Positions 47,505-59,050 of a stretch of 64,000 bases of DNA are shown here, one piece after another. The notes under the pieces are model-generated. The model saw only the letters and a program-made list of their open reading frames with translations. It made no database searches and had not been told where the DNA came from. The DNA is taken from assembly GCA_003254905.1 (NCBI GenBank), contig QANU01048949.1:124353-188352 (forward strand). Direction: 5' to 3'. The DNA comes from Nissolia schottii (lineage: Eukaryota; Streptophyta; Magnoliopsida; Fabales; Fabaceae). The translations under genes were made by a program, and so were the position numbers. The first letter of the stretch is position 1. Each line of letters opens with the position of its first letter.

Positions 47505-49294
47505 TGTTTATGGTTTTAGTTGGTTTTCTATTTTTCTTCCAACGTGATGAAACTAGTTTTTTTTACGAAAATCTCATAACGTGCTAACTATAAAAAAAAC
47601 GTGCAATTATTATAAATAAAAAAATATTTTTAAATAAAATTTAAATATCACAATATAATATAATAAAAAGATTCTTTACGAGATACAAAATATATATAAT
47701 TCAAAATACGCTACACTCTGCTTGTAATCTACTTGAGCACTCTAAAGACTGGCATGAATATAAACTATCCTAAAGACAAATAACTGAAGAATACTTCATG
47801 ATAACATGAAGCTCACCAAGAGTTCAAACTGCTGAGATTTATTGAACGAGCAGCGCATCGTCGTCAACGGTATCTGAAAAAGGATTGATGAGGAGTGAGT
47901 CATGAATGACAAACCCCACGGCGACATCGGACAGTTCGTAACCATGACATACATATGCAATACATACATACATATATATATATATCAATCATGAAAACGT
48001 TTATATAATAATGATAATTATAATATTAAAACATTTTAAGAACATAAACAAGGCAGTTCTCTAAATAGACATTCGAGCATCACGTTTTAGATGTTCCTGA
48101 ATGTCCGGGCTTTACGGTCTTGCCCTAATCTACATGACATGATACATGACACCGGGCATCACGGGTTGTCATGTCCAGACTTTACTTGCCCCTAAATCTA
48201 CATGAATCTTATTCTACTTTATAATCGTACAAGGTATATCAGGGTCAACATAGGTTGTCGCTGACTTACAGTTCTATCATAGATATACTCCCATGAAAAC
48301 AGTTTCAAGTACATAACATGATTATCACAACATAATCCTTATCATAACATGACTTAATATCCTTAAGTATTTTATTTTGGAAAAATAAAGGTAAATTAAG
48401 ATCTCATGCTTAGGGAGGTTCCCAGGTAAGAGAAGTGCATCGCAATAAACATCTTAAGTATTGAGTCGTGTCCTTAGTCAGAACATTTTATTAACATAAG
48501 TCTTCTCCTACCAGAATATTTTCTTAACCATTATCTTTTATTAAGGGTTTAACTAAATAGTATGAGTATCTATATCATTTAATGCTAATCATACACACAC
48601 AACATGAATATATTTAATGCAATAAATGTGGTTTCATGTAGTTCTAAAAATAGTTTCATGATTTTCTAAAAATAACTTTGCAAATATCTATCTCATAAAT
48701 AAAGATCTTTAAATAAATAATAATGAGAGAATATCTAACTAAATAAAAGAATAACTAACTTCACAAACACGTAATTAAAATAATAAATTTCACCTCCTAA
48801 GATTTTATAAAACATGCATAAATAAAATAAATAAATGACTTTTAAAAATAACTATATGGTCTAAAATAGACCGTGAAGAAAGTCACTCACCTGAAATGGC
48901 TGAATGCTAAGGAGCATTAAGGTAGGAGCTCATGACACTCCACGTGGAGGCACTGCTTCCCCACAAAAGGAAGACGAGAGGAAGAAAAAAATAAAATATA
49001 ACTGAAGTGAAAAGTCTCACAAAAGTGTGACCTCTCAAGCTCTTGGAGTGAATTAGCAAGTCTAAACACTCACAAGAAGCCTTTATATATAGGGGAATGG
49101 GGAGACCTCATTCTATAGCACTAATTGATGTGGGACTAATTCCCGCACTTGTCTCGCGCGAGATGACTCCACCTGAACATCATCTCGTGCGAGATGAGCT
49201 CCAGAAACTATCTATGCCTTTCTTGTCTATTGTCTTGCGCGAGATGCATCCTGTGTCTCGCGCGAAACGCTCTCCTTTTTTTTGGGTTGTGACA
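47505..49294 (-). repeat. 3' LTR of the Gypsy element
   Basis: Aligns along its length with 52100-53860 and, in reverse, with 61789-63662. It ends TTGTGACA. The left border is approximate because the first 35 bases are diverged. Near the right end there are several CTCGCGCGAGATG-like palindromes (49147-49265). Confidence 0.8.
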
Positions 49295-49734
49295 ATCTTC
49301 CCCCTTAAGACATTTGGTCCCCAAATGTCATATGACTCTAACATCGCATAAAACGTGGCTGCACATAACATAACATGGCATAGATGGACATGCATGAAAC
49401 TATAACATATTGGCACATAATCATACATGAAATCATACATGGGCATACACATGCATATATGACATACAATTGGCATGAGGGAGGCTGACATGGAATACGT
49501 GACTGAGATATACCTAACAGCGTGACGTTCGCTGGCTACTCATTCTGACGAGTTAAGCAATAGAGCGCGGGATGCCTCCAGTGCCCTGGCTTGCTCCTTG
49601 GTTACCTGGTCCTATGCCTTGGCTGTTTCTACTGGCTTGCATTGTGTTACTATTCTGTAGTGCTAGCCAAAAAGTTTGGACGGAAACCTACAGTTAAACA
49701 GAACCTTGACTCAACTCTACTAGAAGCAGACAAT

Positions 49735-51860
49735 CTCTCTTGACATGACCTTATTGGACATAGCTGAAGCACTCCCTTGTCCCCTTTCTGCAAATATCTG
49801 AATGGGCCTTGTCATAAGTCTGACACTAGGGTCTGGTATGATCCGAATGTTCAGACCCTTGTGAACTAAACTGCATGCTACCTCCTGACCGAGTCTGCGA
49901 CGGTGGCAGGCACATCAGAGTGGGCTCTGAGAAAGCAGCCCGTCCTGATGGCAATCCATACTGGCTGTGTTGCTCCTGACTCCTGAAACTGCCTGAGAAG
50001 GAACCCTGCACCTTTGTCTTCTTCCCAGACGGGGTAACTCCACTGCCCTCAGTCAAGCTAGCCTCGACACGAAGTGCAACGTCCACAAGCTCTGCATATG
50101 ACATGGTGTTCACGTGTGCTGATAGATCGATGCGATACTCTGTGGTTAATCCCTTGACAAAATGATTGACCTTTGCTGCTGATAAGTCATATTTTGCTAA
50201 TTTTAGAATCTAAATGGACACTTATATTGAGTAATTAATGAGGATTCTTTAGCAAACTCTCCCATTTTCGTTTCTTAATGTTAAAATGTTAAGAATGGAT
50301 ATTATATGTGTCAAATGATGACTTTTATGTCAAATTTTTTATATAGAAATGATGTTTGGAGCTAAAGGGCACAAAGCAAGAAGAATTAAAGGAAAAAGAG
50401 GAGCGACCCCTTTAATGCAACAGAGGGCCAAAATTTACTCTCTGGCTGCTCAGCGTCCCATTCGACTCACTCAGTGGCCTGTTCGTTAAGTTTATTATAA
50501 AAGGAAAGTGGTTTCCTTTGAAGGAGGGAATTCTGCGTTTGGAAAGAGAAAAGGAAAGAAAGGAGAACCAGTCCTCGTCCAAGAAGCAAAAGGAAGAGAT
50601 TCCGAAGGTCGATACACACCGTGGAGTGGAAATGCACCGTTGTCGCTCGTTGATCGTCTTGCTTTCGTTGATTTCTTCTTATAAGCTAGAAAACATCCAT
50701 GGCTATAGATAGCTAACCTTCCTATTGTTGGGATTTGATGAGTTTTATAGCCTGAATGTATGCATCTTAACTTCTTTGTGTATGGATCTATAATATTCCA
50801 TGATTTAAATGAATTGATCTTGAACTTAATGCTTGTTTTAGCTTAGTTATCTAAAACTTGATTTGAGAGTTGATTTTGTGAGTGAAAACTACATCGTTGA
50901 ATTGTATCTAGGTCAAATCATCTAATATTCCTAATTGCTAGAAATAGAGTTAGGTTTATTGGTCATTTTAACACCCGAAGCTATTACGGTTCGTTTTGTT
51001 AATTGTGCGAGACATCGACAAGTAGCAACGGGAACCAAATGATCTTATCATGCTAGACATAGATGATTTAATATAAGAACTACTGTGAGGAAATCAAGAA
51101 TTTGATAGCACATATGCATGGAACTATTGGATATATAAAAGTTGTATTACGAATTAAATCCCAACATCTTTCTCTACTGTTTTCAAACTCGTTTCAGTTT
51201 ATCGCTTATTTTACAACTCCAAGTCTTTTCAAACTTTCCAGTAAAAATGATGAATCCACTAACTCATTGTTTAATTAACAATACCTAAGAACAACATTGT
51301 ATTTCCAATTCCCAGAAGACGACAAAAACCNACCTATCACCGCCTAAGACAAATACATGAATCACTCATCATACTCGGTAACTGACATACCCGGCATCAT
51401 CTTCAACTGGAGAAACTCGTTCGCCATCTTATCGATCTTACTTGAAGGAAGGAAACATTCTAGAAATGCTGTAGAAAACTCTTCCCACGTTGGACGTGGT
51501 CCATGCTTCTTATCCGCCTTGAACTCTCTGAACCATAGGTTGGCCTGACCTCCCAGCTAGAAGCCTACCAACTCTGCTGCCTTCTCCGATGAGACATGGA
51601 GAATCACAGTCACCTTCTCTGTCTTCGCAAGGAACTCCAAAGGATCCTTATCTGTAAGCCTCCCTGTAAACCTTCGCAGTCCCAAGTTTCTGAAGTGTTC
51701 GACAATGGCTGCCTCCTGATTATTCTGCTAAATTCCCATCTGAAGCTGAGCGACGAGCATATTCGCCAACATGGTTATGGCTCACTCCATGGCTGCTAAA
51801 CGACTGCACGTGCCTGACATACTAGCATTGCGTCTGCGGGGGATGCAGCCTGGATACGGG
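49735..51860 (-). pseudogene. Gypsy gag remnant, split
   Basis: On the minus strand the right piece (about 51860-51340) reads TGRLTDKDPLEFLAKTEKV, WFREFKADKKHGPRPTWEEF and KMANEFLQLKMMPGMSVTEY, which is the retrotransposon gag core. The left piece (about 50170-49735) continues KVNHFVKGLTTEYRIDLSAHVNTMSYAELVDVALRVEASL and reaches a zinc knuckle (CFSYVxxGHVKRDC) with an in-frame stop. The two pieces are separated by the inserted sequence at about 50174-51335. Several stops show that it is dead. Confidence 0.85.
50174..51335 (+). mobile_element. LTR-like insertion nested in gag
   Basis: Starts TGATAAGTCATATTTTGC exactly where gag homology stops and has a promoter-like TATAAAAGG at about 50495. 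It has no coding capacity and ends near the N at 51331, where gag homology resumes. Length and lack of genes suggest a solo LTR of another Gypsy-type element. I could not see a clean target duplication, partly because of the N. Confidence 0.5.
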
Positions 51861-52099
51861 ACAACCATGATTTTCTTGAGGAAGGAATAAGAAAATCATA
51901 TGAGAGTATGAAATAAGACACTGAAATCACTACTTGGTCTTAAGCTCAACAAATTGTTCCTAGACATGACTGACTTCCTAAAGGCCTCGGGTAACATCAC
52001 GTCTTGTGCAAATAGTGGTCATTCCATTTACACAGTCGTGATCCTACTTCAGGACACTTGCTCCAATGACTCACAAGAAAACCTAGCTCTAATACTAAC

Positions 52100-53860
52100 T
52101 GTAACGACCTTAGAAATCGTTACTGGCACGCAAAGGACTAGTTCCCTTACGAAAGCCTCCTAGCGTGCGCCTCCTAGCGTGCTAATCATGAAAAATGCAC
52201 AACTTTTATAAATAAAAAGGAAATACTTTTAAATAAAATATAAAATCACAATATAATATAATTAAAAGATCCTTTATAAGATACGAAATATATATAATTC
52301 AAAATACACTACACTCTGTTTGTAGTCCACTAGAGCACTCTAAAAACTGACATGAATATAAACTATCCTAAAGACTGAAATAACTGAAGAATACTTCAAG
52401 ACTACATGAAGTTCACCAAGAGTCCAAACTGCTGAGATATATTGAACGAGCGACACGTCTTCATCAATAATATCTAAAAAGTGTTGTTAAGGGGTGAGTC
52501 ATCGCTCAGTGAATGACAAACCCCACAGTGACATGGGATAATTTGTAATCATGACATGCATATGCAATACATACATACATACATGCATACATACATACAT
52601 ATATATATATATATAATAGTCATCAAAACGTTTATATAATAATGATAATTATAATATTAAAACATTTTAAGAACATAAACAAGTGGAGAGTTTTCTAGAT
52701 AGACATTCTGAGCATCACGATTTAGCTGTTCTTGAATGTCTGGGCTTTACGATTTTGCCCTAATCTACATGACATGATACATGACACTAGGCATCATGGG
52801 CTGCCATGTCCGGGCATTACGGTCTTGCCCCTAAATCTACATGAATCCTATTCTACTTTATGAACGTACAAGGTATACCATGGTCAACGTAGGTTATCGC
52901 TGACCTACAGCTCTATCCTGGATATACTCCCAAGAAAACAGTTTCAAGTACATAACATGATTATCACAACATAATCCTTTTCATAACATGACTTAATATC
53001 CTTAAGTATTTTATTTTGAAAAAATAAAGGTAGATTAAGATCTCATGCTTAGGAGGTTCTCAAGTAAGAGAAGTGCGTCACAATGAACATCATAAGTATC
53101 AAGTATTGTCCTTAGCCAGGACATTTTCCTTAACATAAGTCTTCTCCCACCAGAATTTTTTCTTAACCATTATCTTTTATTAAGGGTTTAACTAAATAGT
53201 ATGAGTATCTATATCATTTAATACTAATCATACACACACAATATGAATATATTTAATGCAATAAATGTGATCTCATGTAGTTTTAAAAATAGTTTCATGA
53301 TTTTCTAAAAATAACTTCGTAAATATCCATCTCATAAATAAAGATCTTCTAAATAAATAATCATGAGAAAATATATAACTAAATAAAAGAATAACTAACT
53401 TCATAAATGTGTAATTAAAATAATAAATTCCACCTCCTAGGATTTTATAAAACATGCATGAATAAAATAAAAATAAAATAAATAAATAAATGACTTTTAA
53501 AAATAACAATGGTCTAAAATAGACCGTGAAAAAAGTTACTCACCTGAAATGGTTGAATGCTAAGGAGCACTAAGCTGGGAGCTCCTGACACCCTACATAG
53601 AGGCATTGCTTCCCCACGAAAAGAAGACGAGGGGGAAAAAAATAAAATATAACTGAAGTGAAAAGTCTCACAAAAGTTTGATCTCTCAAGCCCTTGGAAC
53701 TAATTCTCGTATTCGTCTCGTGCGAGATGACCCGCGTGAACATCATCTCGCACAAGATGAGCTCCAAAAACTATCTCCGTCTTTCTTATATATCATCTCG
53801 CGCGAGATTCATCCCGTGTCTTGCGCGAAACGCCCTCCTTTTTTTTTGGGGGTTATCACA
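52100..53860 (-). repeat. 5' LTR of the Gypsy element
   Basis: Bounded by TGTAACGACC on the left and GTTATCACA on the right, next to the primer binding site. It includes the (ACAT)n run at 52568-52605 and CTCGCGCGAGAT-like palindromes at about 53716-53830. Confidence 0.85.
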
Positions 53861-54930
53861 GGGCCCAATCAAGATAATGATAATGAGGAGACTATTTAGA
53901 CTAATATTACGGGCAGGTTATCCGATGTGCATCTACTAGAAGAGAATATTAAATGTGCACCCACTTGAGACAAGCATGTGTAGGTTACGTTGTTAATAAC
54001 ATTAAATAATGTTTCAAAGAGACAAGAATAACCTTGTGTGTAAAGTCCTAAATAGCCTTTAAACTGAAGTTGAGATCTGTTGGTGTTGGTGTTCAACTCC
54101 CAAGATTGAAAACCTTTCTTTTCGTCTCTCACTGTTAGCCTGGTGGTCGTTCCCGTCGAAGCCCTCTCGTCGTCCCTTTACTTCGTCCATGGCAGCAGCA
54201 AAGAAGAGGGGATTTTGACCTCCATTTTTTCTCCCTCGTCAACCGACTTTGGGCTTTGGCGTGGTGTGTTTGTCGATGTCGCTCCGCCGTGCCCCTGTGA
54301 GTGAGTGCCTGTGACGCGTTCATCTCCGTGTTAAGCACCGTTAAGCATACGACAATATCATCTGGTAAAGCCTTGTTGATTAATTTTTTTTGTTGTTGGT
54401 GGTTAATTAATGATTTTTTAGTTTGATTATTTTGAATAATCAGAGTTAAATGCATGTCTTATGCTTGCTGAAATTAGTGAGCCAATGTGTGAATGTGCTA
54501 GAAGTGTTTTAATATCTAATATTGGTGTATATCAATTGAGGAGAAAAATCGTTACCCCTTTGGTTTTAATACAAGTATGCTCTATGTTAGATAATTCCTT
54601 GCTACAAACCCATTTTTACTATGCTCAGTTCATCCTTTTGTTGTCACTGAATCAGTTGTAAAATTGAAGTTCATTGTGCTCATTTGTACCGGCTAAAAAT
54701 TTGGTTGAGTAAATGCTCATTTGGCCACAAAGGATCTATGATTGAGAATACACTTTCAAATCAGGTAACAACTATGAAGAAATGCATAGTTTCAGATTAT
54801 GTTAAACAATTTGTTTGCAACTTTAATATTTTTTATTGTTTTTGTGATGGTGGGAGGGGGATTAAGTCCTATAACTTGTGTTTTGATGCTGCAAAAATTT
54901 ATTTGTTGGAACAGACCCTGTTATTCAATC
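53861..54930. other. Intergenic, no confident gene
   Basis: Short frames only. A CG-richer patch at about 54140-54330 has no recognised product. The section before 54931 could be the upstream region of the FAR1-like pseudogene. Confidence 0.4.
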
Positions 54931-55882
54931 ATGGATATTGACAAATATGGGTTAGAAGGTTCATGCTCCAACAATTCATTCAAATTCATGTCAAAGGTAA
55001 TTTGTATAATGAATACATATTTTGTTTTGTTAATTGTATATTTTGTGATATAATTTACCACATTTTGTGGTTATTATGTTATAGGATATTGAAGAATGGT
55101 CTATTAGTGGTGGTAGTGAAGGTGAGCAAGCGGTGAATGAGGATTGTTCGTTTAGTTATACTGGATGTCAGGAGGCAGAGATTGAAGAATGGTATGTTAG
55201 TGATGGTGGAGGTGAGCATGTGGAGATTGAAGGGTGATCTGTTAGTGAATATGTAGATGAGCAGGTGGAGAATAAAGAACCGTCAATTAGCATTGGTGGT
55301 GGTGTGCAAGCTGAGATTGAGGAATGGTCTATTAGTGATGATGGTGTTGCCCTTGAAGAATGGTTAGTTAGTGAGGATGTACAATCATACTTGGGTGAGA
55401 ATGTAGATAGGAACGATTCTGCAAGTTCTAAAGTGATGTTTCAGTCGTTAACATCAACTGATATATTGAAGTTGGAGTTTAGAAGTGTTGATGGCGCATT
55501 TAAGTTTTACAATGACTTTGCTCGCTATCATGGATTTGGTGCTAGGAGAAGTCGAAGCGTGAAAAACTGAAGTGGAGAAATTGTTTGGTACAGATTTGTG
55601 TGTAGCAAAGAAGGAATGCGAGACTGCAAATGGCTAAAGAAGACCAATCGAAAGCGAACCCGTAGGATAATTACGTGATGTGGTTGTGAGGCTAAAATGT
55701 GCATTTGCATTAATAAAAGCAAAGGGTTATGGTGTGTTTACTCATTTAACAATAAACACAATCATTATATGCATAACGAGAAGCATGTAGATCTTATGAG
55801 TTCCAATAGGAAGATGAAAACAACAAACATTACTCATTTCAAGGCAATGCTAGACATTGGTACGAGTCTACCACTATGTTAT
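54931..55882 (+). pseudogene. FAR1/FHY3-related pseudogene
   Basis: Exon 1 (54931-54996, MDIDKYGLEGSCSNNSFKFMSK) splices to an exon from 55085. The first part has acidic repeats of the form EIEEWSISDxG. The FAR1 DNA-binding domain follows: RSVDGAFKFYNDFARYHGFGARR, VWYRFVCSKEG, CGCEAKMCI and WCVYSFNNKHNHYM, with its zinc-ligand Cys and His visible. Three TGA stops at 55235, 55568 and 55676 break the frame, and the transposase-like and SWIM parts are missing. FAR1 proteins derive from Mutator-like transposases, so it may be either an old transposon gene or a decayed transcription factor. Confidence 0.85.
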
Positions 55883-55989
55883 TAGGCATTTGTTAGAATA
55901 GGCACACAATGTTGATTTACTCATGTTGGACTTTTCTGCTGTGATTGGTACGATTCTTCCCCAAATAGAACATGAACTCGTCCGAATTA

Positions 55990-56416
55990 CAACGTTACTG
56001 AGATTAAACCTGCAAGGCGGTATATACGGTATGACCCATTCATCGTTGTTGAAAGAGTCAAACAAGTTTATTACACTAGCTATCAAGGAGCTACTCAATC
56101 AAGTTGGAAAGTTGTGATCAAAAGCAAACCAAGTGCTCGTATTGAGTCGGATGGCATGCAATCAGCAGAGCAATCATCATATAATCAACCGTATCAAGTG
56201 TCGGACTCAATCCTCGCAACAATAGTTGTTCAGACAACAAATATGAACACATTGTTAGCAATAAAGGACGAATCAAAAATACTTCAACTTTCTAACCTCT
56301 ATCAGCATTCAACCGGTGATGCCGACAATGATGGGGAAGAAGAAGAAAAAGATTTTGATAACCAGCTAAATTCTAAAAACGGCGATGATAATGTTTACCT
56401 TTCATCGTCAGACTAG
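55990..56416 (+). pseudogene. CACTA transposase C-terminal fragment (DUF4216-like)
   Basis: Frame reading RYIRYDPFIVVERVKQVYYTSY, then SWKVVIKSKPSARIE and a long acidic Asn/Asp/Glu tail (DADNDGEEEEKDFDNQ), ending with TAG at 56414-56416. This arrangement is the usual C-terminal domain of En/Spm-type transposases (DUF4216). The main transposase domain is absent. Its position before the CACTA end at 58515 fits one decayed CACTA element. Confidence 0.75.
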
Positions 56417-56586
56417 CTGTGATTTGTAATTATTTGAACATTTTAAATATTAAATTTATTTTGTTATTACTATTATTGTCTTATAGAATTTAATTGCTTA
56501 ATTGTCTTATTTTAATAGTTTAGTATTAATTACACAAATATTTAATTAGTTATTAAATATAAATTTCTATATGATTAGTAAACTAG

Positions 56587-57111
56587 ATGGCGAGCATCCT
56601 GACGAACAACGGGATCAGGATCCTAAGCGTGAGCCTGTGGACTGACCCGGTCACGGGGATCATCACGGAGACCTTCCCTTACCTGCCTACTGATGCCCCG
56701 AGCACTCCTCCGCTAGCACTTGCTCCCTCCCCAAATCCACCTATGGCTCTAGGCGTCCATCTCTCCGCTCTCATTGTCATTGAGGAGGACGAGCCTGCAC
56801 CCTACGACAAAGACGTGGAAATGGACCCAAATTCGGTCACCGACGTGGTATCCCCACCCGAGTATCTTGGTCTATGCACTCGACAGACCGCAAGGAAGCA
56901 GGTCACCCCTGTGATCAAACGCCAGATAGCCTCGTGGATCCACGATGCTGAGGCAGGACCCTCTACGCTACACATCAGTCAGCGATGGTTGCTCAACATA
57001 CCTGAATCGAGGTGGGAGACTGACGAGGAGGAGGACTTTCATGATGGGGACTTAGACGAGGAAGACCCTGAGGATGAAGAAGACTCCTCGAAGGACCCCA
57101 AGGAGGATTAA
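56587..57111 (+). CDS. Hypothetical acidic protein inside the CACTA region
   Basis: A 174-residue frame with a real ATG (MASILTNNGIRILSVSLWTDP) and no introns needed. The N-terminal half is Pro-rich (PTDAPSTPPLALAPSPNPP). The C terminus is a run of Glu/Asp (EEEDFHDGDLDEEDPEDEEDSS). Its GC content is markedly higher than the AT-rich surroundings. No domain recognised. Its place between a CACTA transposase remnant and the CACTA 3' end suggests either a TNPA-like accessory gene or a captured host fragment; both are guesses. Confidence 0.5.
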   Translation: MASILTNNGIRILSVSLWTDPVTGIITETFPYLPTDAPSTPPLALAPSPNPPMALGVHLSALIVIEEDEPAPYDKDVEMDPNSVTDVVSPPEYLGLCTRQTARKQVTPVIKRQIASWIHDAEAGPSTLHISQRWLLNIPESRWETDEEEDFHDGDLDEEDPEDEEDSSKDPKED

Positions 57112-57839
57112 AGACCGGATCCTCTGGACAACAGCAAGATCTTTATCGTCTGCCGTGTTAATATTTTGTACTGACTAAATGGAGTAGTATTCCATTAGTC
57201 TTAATGTTATATTATTTGCATTTTTAACTATGTAATGAATCAAAGCATGCAATGATGTATATGTGGGGACGACTTTGTTGAACCACTTTGTCAATCGTTT
57301 GTTAAGTTTGCTATAATTGCCATGCTTTTATATATATATATATATATATATTATCTTATATAAATAAGCTATAATCTATTCAAAAAACACATTTAACATT
57401 ACCAGTAATGCTTTGGCCTTTTACCAAATTTATATAAGAAAACACACACCAAGAGTATTAGATAGAACATAGTAAAAAGAGGAAGAAATTGAGTGAACAA
57501 AAATGACACTACTTGCTTTCTGTAAAGCAACTGTTAACTTTTTAACTCCGAAACTATTCAACAAAAATCTTCTATATCCTAAGCCCCATTAGCTCTCTAA
57601 TTCTCCTATTTGATTTTGGATTTTTTTTTAATTCCTTTCATTTTGTATGCAGCTCAATATGTCGACATTTCTTCTTTCACGTAATATCCATATTCAAATA
57701 GCTAATTCAGACGGTGATGCTTAAAATTAATCTAACTTATAGTGTAAAATTCTTTTTATAGTGATAATATATAGATATTNAATTAAAATAAATAATAAAA
57801 TTTTAATTAAAATTATGTTTTTTTAAAATATTTAATTAT
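57112..57839. other. AT-rich non-coding part of the CACTA region
   Basis: Includes the (TA)n run at 57329-57351 and the N at 57780. No gene. Probably internal CACTA sequence, ending where the subterminal array starts. Confidence 0.45.
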
Positions 57840-58515
57840 TACCGTCAGTTATAACCAATGGTTAGGCTGAAAGATATCGACAGACAACAACTGACGGTAA
57901 TGGAATTAAAATATTAATATTTAGACAATAAAATATATATTTACCGTCGGCTTCAAAAAACTTACCGACAGTAAAAGAATAAAATGTTATTATCTTTACC
58001 ATTGCTATGTACCAACGATAACTGAACGAATAAAATATTAATATATCTACCGTCGATTCTAGCTGACGGTAAAGGAATAAAATAGTAATATCTTTATCTT
58101 CGATGGCGCCCGACAGTGGTAAAGGAATAAAATATTATTATCTTTATCATTGCTACGTACCAACAATAACTGAACGAATAAAATACTAATATATTTACCA
58201 TTGGTTCTAACCGACGGTGAAGGGATAAAATAGTAATATCTTTAACGCCGGTAGTGACCGACGGTGGTATAGGAATGAAATATTACCTTTACTGTCGCCA
58301 TGAACCAACGGTAAACCAGTTCAAATGTACTCACATGTAAACTGGTTTTCGTCTGTTTATTCTGGCCGTAATTACCGTCGGTTATTGTTACTCGACAGTA
58401 AATCTATTACCATCGAGCACTTTACCGCTGGCCCGACGACCGACGGTAAAGCCGATGGTAACTGTGCAAATTTTCAACGGTAACGCCGACGGTTATAAGT
58501 TGTTTTCTTGTAGTG
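57840..58515 (+). mobile_element. CACTA transposon 3' terminus with palindromic subterminal repeats
   Basis: Ends with TGTTTTCTTGTAGTG at 58501-58515, the inverse of the plant CACTA terminal repeat CACTACAAGAAAACA. The 650 bases before it carry 15 or more copies of ACCG(T/A)CGGT-like motifs in both orientations (clear ones near 58049-58075, 58208-58218, 58250-58258, 58374-58382, 58440-58449 and 58486-58493). In En/Spm such subterminal motifs are bound by the TNPA protein during transposition. The matching left end was not found in the window, so the element is truncated or interrupted. Confidence 0.88.
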
Positions 58516-58559
58516 AATACTACACACAGTAACATCTCATAATCACATATAATTCAGAC

Positions 58560-59050
58560 AACAAATTTTTTACTACACTATTCAATTAAAATTATGATAA
58601 ACTGATACAACTTTGTAGTTCAAACCAGATGAGGCTTCAGTCTAGATACTATAAAGTCAATGACCTATTATTCTATATCTCTCCATAAAAATAATTTAAG
58701 ATACCATTAACCAAAATGACATGTCAAAATGATGGATAATTTTATAAAAAAATCGCTAAATTGTTCAATTACAGTTTGGATGAACCTATACATCTTTGTA
58801 GTTCAACCCCAAGGAAGGTTCAATCACCACCGTATAGTGCAAACTAAGTGAACCACTAATTATATCTCTCCATATAAAATTAAAAGTGAAAGTAACAATA
58901 ACCAAAACGAAATGTGAAAATGATTGATAATTTGAAAAAAAAATTACAAAATTCTTCAATTTTACTTCAGATGAACTTATACAAACTATTGTAGTTCAAC
59001 CTGAATAAATGTTCAATTACCATCGTAATGCAAACTCACTGCAACCTATT
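58560..59050 (+). repeat. Degenerate tandem repeat, unit about 190 bp, 2.5 copies
   Basis: The phrase ttcaatta...gatga/aact-atacaa...ttgtagttcaa recurs near 58580-58620, 58765-58803 and 58965-59000, each followed by a ggttcaa/accgt section and atatctctccat. Copies are about 75 to 80 percent alike by eye. It lies just outside the CACTA end. Function unknown. Confidence 0.6.

Larger units (their letters stand above)
47505..53860 (-). mobile_element. Gypsy-type LTR retrotransposon lacking pol
   Basis: Two related LTRs of about 1.76 kb (about 47505-49294 and 52100-53860) enclose 2.8 kb. On the minus strand the internal side of the 5' LTR carries TTAGTATTAGAGC (about 52084-52097), a variant of the initiator-Met primer binding site, and the 3' LTR is preceded by the purine tract CTTAAGGGGGAAGAT (about 49295-49309). 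Only gag remnants remain inside; there is no protease, RT, RNase H or integrase. Gag is also interrupted by another LTR-like insertion. The right flank GGGCC is not repeated at the left end, so the ends may have been altered. It is a deletion derivative or a non-autonomous element. Confidence 0.85.

Noticed and set aside
47356..47547. 63-codon hydrophobic frame
   Set aside because: Ends at the border of the Gypsy LTR and has no similarity that I recognise; chance frame rich in Phe/Ser.
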